Positions 48,901 to 60,900 of a stretch of 64,000 bases of DNA are shown here, piece after piece. The DNA comes from Elysia marginata (lineage: Eukaryota; Mollusca; Gastropoda; Plakobranchidae), in NCBI GenBank assembly GCA_019649035.1, contig BMAT01013750.1, forward strand, positions 86,596 to 150,595. The letters run 5' to 3'. The notes beneath the pieces were generated by a model. It saw only the letters and a list, made by a program, of their open reading frames with translations. It was not told where the DNA came from and did no database searches. Position 1 is the stretch's first letter; each line of letters begins with the position of its first letter. The position numbers and the translations under genes are program-made.

Positions 48901-51900
48901 TTAATTCCAGTCCTCTAAAATTCAACATAAAGATTCTGTTCAACAGGTAAAGAAGAGAATGTTACAAGCTTAAGTACTTGATTACCTGTAGATTCTTTGG
49001 TCGGTTAAGTTCAGTGTTGGGCTATGGTAGTCACGCAGTATGAAAGGAAACACTGGGTACTGCATGAGGTCTGCGTAACTCCTGCCCGCCAGTTTGTTCA
49101 AGTGAATCAGGTAGTCATAGTTGGTGACCTCTCCTTCCAGCCAGGCTTGTTGCACTGTCTGCAGCGTCTCCACAGTGATGACATTGGGCAGTTCTAACTG
49201 ACTGCGTAGGATGTTGTGTAATTCATCTCGATCCTGAAGCCGTGCCAAATTTCAAGAGAGCCATAAGAAATGATTTGGTGTGAAAGCACCTCACAAATAC
49301 TTTAAAACTGACACACAGGGGCTAGTGATATATATTCAAATTTCTTGTCAAAATGAGGAGAGAAAAAACTTATAAAATGTTGACCAAAATTTTAAAGTTG
49401 CCTTCTGACTGAAGTAAAAGTATCTATATCAATTTGACTTTGTGAGTAAAGAAGCATAGAATGAACAGAAATGCGGTTCTTTTTCTAAGGCTGCTTGGTC
49501 TTAAATTTTCTTAAATAAAAAAGAACTTCAGTCGTTCATCTTATTGTAAATATTTCTTCTGAATGTGTTGAATGTTGGAAAAAAGTCTTGATGAAATTTA
49601 TAACGACATGAAGAACAAAAACTGAAACAATACTTTTGAAATTAAACTTTTCATTATTTAAAATAAAAAACCTCATATACTTTTATAATATTTGCCATGA
49701 TTTAACACAGAAACCTAGCAAAATACTATAAATGTACAGTTCCTACACCATTCAAACATGCTATCATTTCTCCTTTTACTAAAGAAATCAAACTTGTCTT
49801 GTGAAGATTTGAAAAATTATCGTCCAGTGTAAAACCTGACATTTTTATCGAAAATTTTAGAGAAAGTAGTCCTCCAACAACTCAAAGTCCATCTAACAAA
49901 TTTTGATCTTACTGATCCCTTTCAATCTGCGTACAGAGAATATCATAACACGGAGACTGCTCTGGTGAAAGTTCAGAACGACCTTCTCCCAGCTGCAGAT
50001 AATGGAAAATCATCAATTCTTGTTCTTTGGATCTTAGTGCTGCTTTCGATACAATCGATCACTTCATTTTATTAGACCGTTTAGCTAAAACATTTGGTAT
50101 TTCAGGAATTGTATTTAAGTGGTTCTAATCATATCTAACCAACAGAACTCAATGTTTTACAATTAATGGAGAAATTTCATCTAAATTTAAGCTCCTTTAT
50201 GGAGTTCCTTAGGGATCAGTGCTTGGGCCTGTACTTTATACCATGTATACGAAACCTGTTAGTTCTATTATCAGGGCTCATGGACTTAGCTATCACATTT
50301 ATGCAGATGATATGCAGATTTATAATTCAGCTCTCCATCTGAAATTTCCTCTCTTGTCATGTCAATGCAATCGTGTGTGAAGGAGATTGGTGCGTGGATG
50401 TTATCAAAAAGCTAAACAATGATAAAACTGAGGTGAGGATGTTTACAAAACATATTGTAAAAACAGGTGTCATGCCAGGTGGTAATTTTGTTGTTGGCAA
50501 TGAAAACATACAGTTTAGTGATAAGGCAAAAAACCTAGGGGTGTATTTTGACTCCATGCTGTCTAACAATGTTGAAATTGGAAATATCTGTAAACAAATG
50601 TATTGTGAAATCTCTAAGATTGGAAAAATGTCATCTTTTCTGGGTAAAACATCCTTGATGTGTCTTGTAACAGCTTTTATATTTTCAAGGCTTGATTATT
50701 GTAATTCTTTACTAGCTAATTTGCCCTCAAAATCTATTCAGAGACTTCAGAGATTTCAGAATAATGCTGCTAGGATGATCCTAAAAAAGAACAAAAGGGA
50801 GCATGTAACACCGCTTCTTGTACATCTACATTGGCTTCCTGTAGACGCTAGGATTAAATTTAAATTAGCTGCACTTTGTCACAGAGTTCTACAAAACAAA
50901 GCACCATTGTACTTGTCATCTATGATTAGCGTTTACAAACCATCCCGCACATTGCGCAATGGCAGTAAAGATTTGTTAGTTGTACCTACAGTGAAAACTA
51001 AGACCTATGGAGAAAAATCATTTTCATATGCAGCTCCTCACATTTGGAACTCGCTTCCTCTGCCCATTCGACAGATAAAGGAGTCGCAGGAGTTCAAGTC
51101 TGCGTTAAAAACGCACCTATTCCAAATGTATCTGTCCTAACTTTATTTTGTTCTGTGAATGTATATTGGAAATATGTCAATGTCATTGTTGTCTAATGCG
51201 CTTTGAGCTTTTTGTAAAAGCGCTATATAAATGTTCTTCTTCATTATTATTATTATTATTAAATGACAAGCTGCAAAAACTTACTTTGGGTGTAAGATGT
51301 ATTCAACATGTAATATCTTTGAAGGGGTTATAACCGAGAGAGGGCAGTAAATTAATTTAAAAGCAAAACAAAAAATTCTCAGAATCTAGTAAAATCTCAC
51401 CTGTGTAGACTCAAAGGCCAGCAAGCATGTGCGTCCACTAATGAGAAAAATCTCCAATCCCAGATCCTGAAGCTGATACCAGCGTTTGTGTAGCTCCCTG
51501 ATGTCTGTGTGAGGCCAGGTGATGGATAACTGATCCAAGTTGCCTAGCAACATCTGAGTGCATTTACCACCTGTGATAGCTCCATCAGCAACAAAGAATA
51601 TACTGACCTCACCTAAGGAGAAATTGAGGTAGTTTAGAATGAGGTTAATTTATTGACTGATGGTAGATGATATGGAGGTCAATAAAAAAAATATCATATG
51701 GGCCCATTTAGTACATTATGAGAATTATGATGAAAAATAAACCAGAAAGCAGAAGGAGTTTACAAGCATTGTAGCTTACAAGCACATTCGATTTACCAGT
51801 ACGGTAAAACCCTGCTTCACCAAAATTGGAAAAATCAAAATAATTGGTTAAAAATTATTTTTGGGCCTAAATGATTTTTTCTTGAATTAATCCTGACTAA

Positions 51901-54900
51901 ACCAAAATCTGTATAAATCCGTCTGATTTTTACAGTTCTTGTTTCATGAACTGAAAGGTATTTCACTGCAATGTGCAACAAAAACAACTTTACTTTAAGT
52001 TTGAATAATGAGTAAATCCAGTATTTCATCACAATCTTAATCTAGTATAAAACACTCACCAACAAGTAGTTCCCCTTTGCTCTCATTGGCTGGAGACACA
52101 GCTGTACATCTGCAGGTATGTCTGAAAGTTGTCAAAAATATTTGGAGAACTGTGAGCTCAAGCAGACAAAACAATCTTCTGGTTATAACTGTTGAAGGAT
52201 AATGTTTGAGTTTTTAAGAAAATTAAAATTCTTAACCTTTGTTTCAAATAAAAATGGTTCCTAATAAAAGCAAAAACATACGACAAAAAAAAAAAAAACC
52301 AACAACAAAGCAACTAAAGTAGACAATAGATTTACTCACTGAATCTTTTCATTGGTGTAAAGTCTGTAGATGAGTGCTGCAGAGTCAGACATCTGATGGT
52401 CGTCTTCAAACAGAAAAACCAGGGGAGGGTCAAGCTTCTCTGCATCTGAAGGATTGATAAGAAAGCATTACAGATACACCTTAACAAACCAAAATTTTAT
52501 CTATTATTCTCACAAAGTTAGCCTCATGTAATACTTTCCCCTAGGATTAAATTTAAAGCACTTATCCTTACTTTAATTTTTTTTCTTAAATTTGCCTGTC
52601 AGTTTTTGAAAATAGGTTTCAAGATCAGAGCAGACAAGTACCTGTCTTATGCTGGTGTCTGGGCTGTAAGAATTTAGCTTCAATGCCCAGGTGTCCTCTC
52701 TGAAGCTTGCGTCTCACTCGACCTGGGCCTTCTGTTGGATCCAGCAGCCAGCCTTGCGGGTATGATGATGCATGATACCACACACCCCTGGTTCACGTAA
52801 GTAGTAAATATGAGGAGAGGGGGGGGGGGGTTAAACATTAAATATGGAGCTTAACTAAAACTTAAACTTCAAAGAATGAATTAAGTTCAATTGATAAGGT
52901 AGTACACAGAACTGACTAAATGCACAGGCACATATATCTACGACAATATTCCTGCCTCTATATATTATTTCAAATGCTACCATCAACATTTTTGCATATA
53001 AAAGTAGTAGAGCTAAAAAATAATCTTGCTTAAGCTTAAATGGTATGAATTGAAATACAGCATGCCTATTTTTTAGAACATCTTGGACCGTGTTTTGAGC
53101 TCTCTATGTTTATAACAAGTACAGATGATTTTTATTGTCAGCAGTATTCATAACTTGTCAGGAAATCTTGATGCAAGAGATACAATTAAAAATTGCAACT
53201 TTTCAAAAACCATTTTCCTACTTTAAAAAAAAAATTTGAAAAATAATGATAATTTTCACAAACGAGTATCTTTGAACTTTTTCTTTTCAAGAATCAATTT
53301 TTTTGTGGGAAGTGAGAGTTGAAACACTAGACTTATTTGCAAGACAAATATTATTTGGCTATTGATCATTCTCTGACTTATATAGCATTATTCCAAGATT
53401 ATTTCCATGACAATTCACCTCTCATGCGTGAGTGACGTGACCAGTTCCTGCCACTGTTTCTTCAGCTGAATCTCTTCTGTCATTCCACGCTTGATATGGT
53501 CCACTAATTTTTTCCGCTCCTCTATCTGTAGCCGGGTCACATCTTGGGTTACAGCCATTGCCTGCTCTGTGACACGTCGGCGCACAGGTTCAAACTTTTG
53601 GGTGATCCTGTAAACACAGTGAAAGTTATTTAACAATTTTTTTCTTACCGTGTGATAGTAAATGTATTTTATGAGTAGTGACAATGAGTCGTATTTAGAA
53701 AATTTAGATTAAAAAAACCCCACCATTTTATCTTTATATTTCTTCTTTGAATTTTTTTAAAGTTTTGTAAAAAAAAAATTATGTTTGAAAACTGGAAGAA
53801 ATGCAAGTCAAATTCTGAACTCTTTCCAAAATGGAAATTGTAACTTCTGACTTATTTGGACTAGAGGTGAAGCACAATATAGCAATTTTTTTCTTTTTTA
53901 AAATAAGTCAAAAGGCATTTGAAAAGTTTAACTAATGTTTCATTCTGGTCTTAGAGAGGTCATTTGCACATAACCAATACTATATTACTGCCTGGGACAA
54001 GCAAAGTGCAGTATCTGCAGTGAAAAACATATGGGAGATACTGCACTTTGATCGTCCCTGGTAGAATAAATAACAAGAGAGCCGATTCTTTAGGTCTGCA
54101 TGTAACCACCTTGAACTGCCAGCTTCTCTCTTTTGAAACCAGGCCTCCATCTCCTTTCTGTATTTAGCATCTATTAGCTTCTTGTCCTTAAAACAATACA
54201 TAAAAAACATGCAAAGGTGTTAGTTTAATCAGACTTGGCAGATAATTTGTATCTTCAAACACTGAAGAAATGGCTTCTATTTTCAGCAATTTTTGCATTT
54301 AAAATTTTTAAGTTTCTCCAAGAAAAAAAAACACTGAGTCTTTAAATCTGAAAATTACTTCCGATATACAAATCAATTTCTTCCCAGTCCCTCAGTTGCT
54401 AATCTGATTTCTTTTATGCTTAAAGTACACAAGTTAAGGTACATTGTGAAAAATGTTGCCACCATGTTTGATACAGCATACAAAGCTTACAAAATTTGTT
54501 TATATATACCATGAAGTAAAATGTCAAGTTATAATTATATTTTAAAAATGAAGCCAGGAAAATCAGACTTTGCAATCATCTAAAGCCTAACCTCCACAAG
54601 AGCATTGACTTGGCTTTGTGTGAGCTGATTGTCTGGTGAGTTGATAGTGAAGCCTGCAAAACGCATGATCTGTACCAGGGAGAAACCAGCCTCACGCTGT
54701 GCAGAGTTGAGCCAGTCTCGCCAGGCAGCCAACAGGTCATATAGGTAGAAACTTAGCTCTACACCCTTCATCACAATAAGAGAAAAATAAAGGGCGAAGA
54801 AAAAGTTAGAAAAGTGGAAAAATATTTAGCTAGGAGGATAAAGAAGGATAGAAATTGCACTTGAACAAACTCCAAAATCTTGGTAATTGCCGCATAGAAT

Positions 54901-57900
54901 TGAAAATTAACACAGTTTAGAATTTACAGAATATGCACAACAAAAGCAAACTATTTTTCATAAACTCTAATGACAATAAGAGGTAACAAAAAGTTCAAAA
55001 TAATAAAAAACCAGATAATTTTAGCTTGTGTTCATTAGTAACTTCTATCAAAATGAAGGAAAAAAAACAACAGAAAATCGTCAGTCATTAAGTCTATGAC
55101 TTGTTTTGTTTGATGCAACGTCAGACAAATGGCAAAACCCGAATCAACTTCTTAAAACAGTTGATCATCTTGATTTAGCAATAACTCATGAAACTCATGA
55201 AACTCTGGAATATTGCTGGTGTTCCTACCACACGCTTATCCACAATGACGGACTTAATTGCATCTGGCCCTCTAGGTTCAGCCATAAGGAACTCCACAGT
55301 GGCTGTGCGGAAATCAAAGTCCAGCTTGGGTGACATTAGACACAGCAGGAGACGTGTAAACTGAGAAGCAGACAAATATTGTTCATTTAATTTTACTTTT
55401 CCTTAAGTAAGTTTCCAACAAAACAGTCATTGCCCTCAGTCAGTTCAAAAACGTCAGATCACAGACATTCGAATCTGAAAAACTACCATTTTAAAATGAG
55501 TTATATTTCACTTATAAAGAAACAAGTAATATGGTTTTAGAACAAACAAATTTCAAGTTACTAGCTTAAAACAAATGATTTTCAAAATATCAACACCTTT
55601 CATTTTCGAACTTACCACATGACAAATGGTTGCAAAATATTGATAATTTCAAGGTAAAAATAAGACAATTTTTGTTACTTACTAATGCAGTCACAATTGA
55701 TAATGAATCAAAGTGCTGAAATAAATAGTACAAATCACTTATAAAAGTCAAAATCATAATGGCAGAGGAAACAACCTTTACATGAACAAGAAGATCAAAG
55801 ATATTTAATTGTGGTGTTCAGCAAAGCCTGTATTACCTGGGCTTTCAGGACATCTCTGGCTCCATGCATGATTGGGTTGCGATTTTTCCTTGAACTCATG
55901 TCTTTTATCTGTTGGAACATTGCATATCAATAAAGTTATTGATTAATATTTCCTCATCTTCAATGATATATTTACACAATTATGCACACCACGTATTTTG
56001 ATCATAAAATACTGTTTAACAGTCTTAAAAAGTCAGAGGTAAATAGCTTCAAATTACTTGAAGATATAATTAAAAAGTTAAAAGCTTTGAATGTTTGTGC
56101 GAACTTTCTAAAATAAAAAACTGATTTAATTTTGTAAAGATTAAAAGATAAAAAATGCATTGTCTTAAAAACTGTTGCCCTCATTAATCAAGCCACCAAA
56201 TGATTTTGATAAATTTTAAATGGAATTCCCTCTTGACTGAAGTGCAAACTCACCAAGCTGTGTTGATAGAAGCGATAGACCATTTCAAACAAATGCTTCA
56301 AGTACCGGTCATCTAGGGAAGGTGTTTGATGTTCAGAGAAGTAATTGAGGGTTCTGTGCTTCACTTGTCGTATTCTTTCTTCACGAGCTTTGGATAAAGG
56401 AGTGCAAAAGATTAGATAAAGTGCCAAGGTCTTTGTTCTCATTATAACCTGTTTAAAAAGTATTTACCTTTAAAATGGTTTAAACTTATCACACACTTAA
56501 AAAAACATGACATGGCAATATGCATACTTAGGTTAAGATAACAAGGTTTAAATTTGGGTGAGTGCTGAGATTATTAGTTTCAATTCTCAGATAATGAAGC
56601 TGGATCTCATCACCTTATTTGTCTTGCAACCAGTCCAAATGAGTCTTGAGTCAAAATTGGAAGGTAGTTAGAGATTGGTATCACAATAAAGCTTATTTTC
56701 TCTACTTTCAAATACAACAAACAGAAAAACTCTATCATGCTTCAGAATGAAGTTATAGCCTTTTGAAGTTGGCAGGGTTAGGAATTGTGAAATTTCAGAA
56801 AGGGGAGAAAACAGCATTTAAAGTTTAGACGTCTATAAAGGTATAGAGGCCTTAGCTACAACACCATTTAAAATTAAATACCTAAAAAATGAAATTTGAC
56901 AATCAATTAGGTGTAAAAACTGTTTAGAAATGGTTTAAACATCATTATCTGAAAAAAAAATTTTTTTATGAACACCCATTAAACTTTAAAAGCCTATATC
57001 TCCAAACTAAGCCTTTTGACGACTCATTAGGACAGAATGTGAGACATATAGTAGTTACTGTGGCCTGACAAAATGTCTCATATCTCTTACAGATTTTATA
57101 TGGCTATTTCATCTACTAAGTTTCTAAGAACAATTTAGTCATATGAAGGGAAGAGGGACTTTGGTTTACATGAAACAAAAATAGAAGAGTATTCTTGTAA
57201 AATCTTTTAAGTTCCATTTAAAAACAAGGCTAAAAGAGTGTGAGAGTTCAACTTACGATACATTATAGCCAAGTCTGTTGCTGTGACAAGAATCTTCCTG
57301 AACCTGTCTAGCAGTTCAGACTGTGAGACAGGGGTATAGCTGACTCGTCGCTTACGGCCAAGCAGGTTACCCAATAATGATGAAGAACGCGAAACTCCAC
57401 TTGGACGACGTGGTATATTTGGTGAAGATGAAGAACCCAGACCTGAGTCCACCCCTTGAATACCACTCGCTGCATCCTGGGATGACTCTGGCATCAAATC
57501 TGCGAGGAAGCCCATCATGTCAGAGCTTGATAATGCTCGTTGGCGTGACAGGGAGTACTGATTGTATGCAGTGCCAGAGGTTTGGTAACTCAAAGCGGTG
57601 GTGCTAGCAGCAGCAAACTGGGGTGAATATGTGCTGTTCATGAAGGAGTGTTGGCGTAGGGAACCCGGGTTTGGCTGCTTAGGGGAGGAGTAGAAGGGGG
57701 CTGAGGAGACAGTGGAGCGGTACAGACTTGGTCTTTGGTGAGACCACTCCAGAGAGCCTGAACACACAAGGGTAGAAACAAATGGCTTATGGAAACACAC
57801 GTTGAAGCAGGTAAGGTTTGGGAAAACAAACAAAAGTTTATTCTGTTTTACAATTGAAGTTTTTGAAGCCCAAACTCTTTTAAAAAAAAAATTAACACGG

Positions 57901-60900
57901 TTAAACTTGAAATGTTCTTTATATATATATATAAAAAAGGTAAAGATAAAAAGTGTAATTTTTTTTACAATTTATATTTCACTTAAGACATAGTATGTCT
58001 TTCATACTTTTCAAATTATATTATAGGTTTTAGGGTAAAATAACAGAATTTGTAGAGTTTTTTTTCTTAAGGAGCATAATAATTGTGTCTTGCCATGACC
58101 AGCCAGCCATTTGATGAGGGCAGCCGCCCAAACTAAGTCATGGCAAGGCATAAAATTTAGGTAAATATGACAATTACTTTTTAAATGAAAAACCTTTTCA
58201 TTCAGTATGCTGTATGCTTTTCATAACTACACATGAAATCTTTCTGAATGAGTGAGATGTGGTAAATTTTTATACTTAAAGGCTTTGATATTTAAAAAAA
58301 AATGTTAAGATGATATAATTTCTCTTGATGAAATACAAAACAATCTACAACCAACTCTATTTTTTTTCAAAATCAATTTCCCTATCTTAGGACCTGTTGC
58401 TACAAATAATGGAGGAGCACACAAGGTAAATCAAAATTAAGGGAAACCAAAACAAGCTTGACGGGATATCACAATGGTACAGGTTTCATATAAAAACTTA
58501 GTAATGACAATAATTTTGGTCTAATAAATTTATTGAGAAGTTATTCAAATCTGCTGCTGACTTCATTAGGAATTTGAACTATAATAAATTATCTTTTTTT
58601 TCCTAAATCGATAATTTTCACTGCAACGAATAAAATGAGAATGAAAGAGAAATTGACACTCAATTACAAAGGATGCTGAAAATATAATAACTTGTTATAT
58701 TTTTGCAAGAATACTTTTATCATTCATATAACACTATGAAAGTATAACATTTGACATAGTTGATGAACTCTTGCAACACAGATTTTTGTGGGTTTGCAAA
58801 AAAATTGAATTTCTATTGCTGTATGTTTACATTTATTTATGCCAGCTTTGGGGATCATTTTAAAAAATATGTCTCTTTCTAAAAAATTGAGTCTAGTTGC
58901 AAACCTTAGTAATTACAGTGTTGTAAAGTTCTTTAAGGTGGGGAAAGATATTTTGACATCTTTAATATGTCTGAAGTCACTCTATATAGCTTTGAAGGTT
59001 TATACGTCTCCTACTCAGGGTGAATGAATCAGATGTCCCGATTTTCACATTCTAAGGTGTTGCTATTTTGAGCAATGCATTTTTGCACTACCATTTGTCA
59101 AAGATTTTATGAAAATACAAATATTTTGAGGAAAGATATTAAATTTTGTGTGTGACTTAAATGGTAAAGAAACAAAGAAGAAAAAAACAGATTTTAAAAA
59201 TTAGACTTAGAATTTCCGTCTTCTGACTCATTCGCCCTGGTTTCGGAACATATACTAGTAAGATCCAATTTTAAGACAATGAAAAAAGGCTACAAAAAGA
59301 TTTTTAGACTAAACTATCCATCTCTCTTATTTCAGAGTACCATTGCTAGCAAAAATATTTGCAATTCTGCTAGAAAGTATTTATTCATCAGATTTACTCC
59401 AATTAAACGCAGAATTAATCAACTGTAAAATCTACCTTTTGTCACAAGTTATTTTTATATTGCTTTTGAAATAATTGACTTCTATCACACAAAATGCAAG
59501 TAGAAATGCACACACAGAGACTGGCACTGCATAAATGACTTATTAAAACTATCTTAATAAGTCAGGTATTGAATTTGAAGGTTAACAAGAGTATCATGTC
59601 ATTCTATTACAGAATATGATAGTTATAGTTACAATGTAACTTTTATGAAAAATCAGAAAAAAACAGGAACAAAAAATCAGGGTAAGTATTGAGGAATTCA
59701 GATGTAACTGAAGGTTTAAAATATGTTACGTGTTATAATTAAAGTAAAAAAAAATTATAAGGGATTCAGCTTTAACAAAACCTACGATTAAATATGTTTG
59801 GAATAGAAGGTTTTATTAAAATATTTTTTTTTCATTTTCATGTTCTCATGAACTGTTTTCTTTTATTCATGAGTAACAGACTGTACATAGTTGACTTCTC
59901 AACAGCAGGTTTTAATAATCATTTCACCTCCACAAGCTACACCACAACCCATTTGGTTTTGACTGCAGAAATGACAGATGATGGTAATATAAAATATCAT
60001 AATATAAACGAGTTAAATTTGCAACAGAGAACTAAAAAAATCAAACTATGAGAAAAAAAAACAAAAATTAGGCGCTAAAAAAATCTTACCTGCTCCATTG
60101 CTTGAACTGAGCCAGCTCTGCTGGGTTGTGTCTTCACTGCGTTTCTCTACAAAGGCAAAGATTTTCACAACTAAGGAAATTTGAAGAGCTCGAGCTCTGT
60201 CTGCTCTCTTTTTGCTTCCATCTGATTAAAAATAAAGGAAGGAATGAATAAATAAATGAAATTGAAGGAAATTGTTATTTCAAGAATAATACAATGAATT
60301 TTTTTTAAAAGTAATAATAAATATTGCAATTCTACACTGGTATATCTGAAGCCTTTTCAAATAAGTTATATTTTCAGGTTTTAAAAGGCAAATGTTACAA
60401 TGTTTAGGTAGTGAATTTTAAAGAATCTTTTTTTTCCCATATAAAGTTATTGTGAATGGGTTTTTTTTTTTATTACTCTAAGGAATGAAACAAATGTTTT
60501 ATGAATTTTAAAGAATCTATTTTTTCCATATAAAGTTATTGTGCATGTTTTCATGTTTTCTATTCAAAGGAATGAAACAAATGTTTTATAAAAATTTTAA
60601 CCATCAGATTTGATATCTGTCTAGTCTAAACAGATAACAGCAAAGGAATCACACAGATCTACACAAGTTGATTTGAAAAACTTTGTTTCAAACCATCAAG
60701 TTGCTATAATTTTGGTATTTTCTGTTGAAGCCTAAAACTTGAATATCTCATCTCTTCAAGAGTAAAAAAAAAGGTTTTAGCCTTCCACTGCCAAAGGCAG
60801 TCTCAAGACGACCTATTTCCCCGAGCAGGCCAATACACACCAAAGCAAATTCAACTTGTACTTTTTGGAGCATTACAATATGGCTGCCTGCTAGGAGTTC

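Noticed and set aside
53991-54061. U2 snRNA fragment
   Set aside because: The minus-strand arm GATCAAAGTGCAGTATCT resembles the U2 branch-site region, but the flanks do not match U2 and the match sits within an inverted repeat, so it is probably coincidence.
55106-55333. Plus-strand open frames opposite LYST exons (for example near 42146, 55106, 57377)
   Set aside because: They are antisense shadows of conserved minus-strand exons with proven splice phases.
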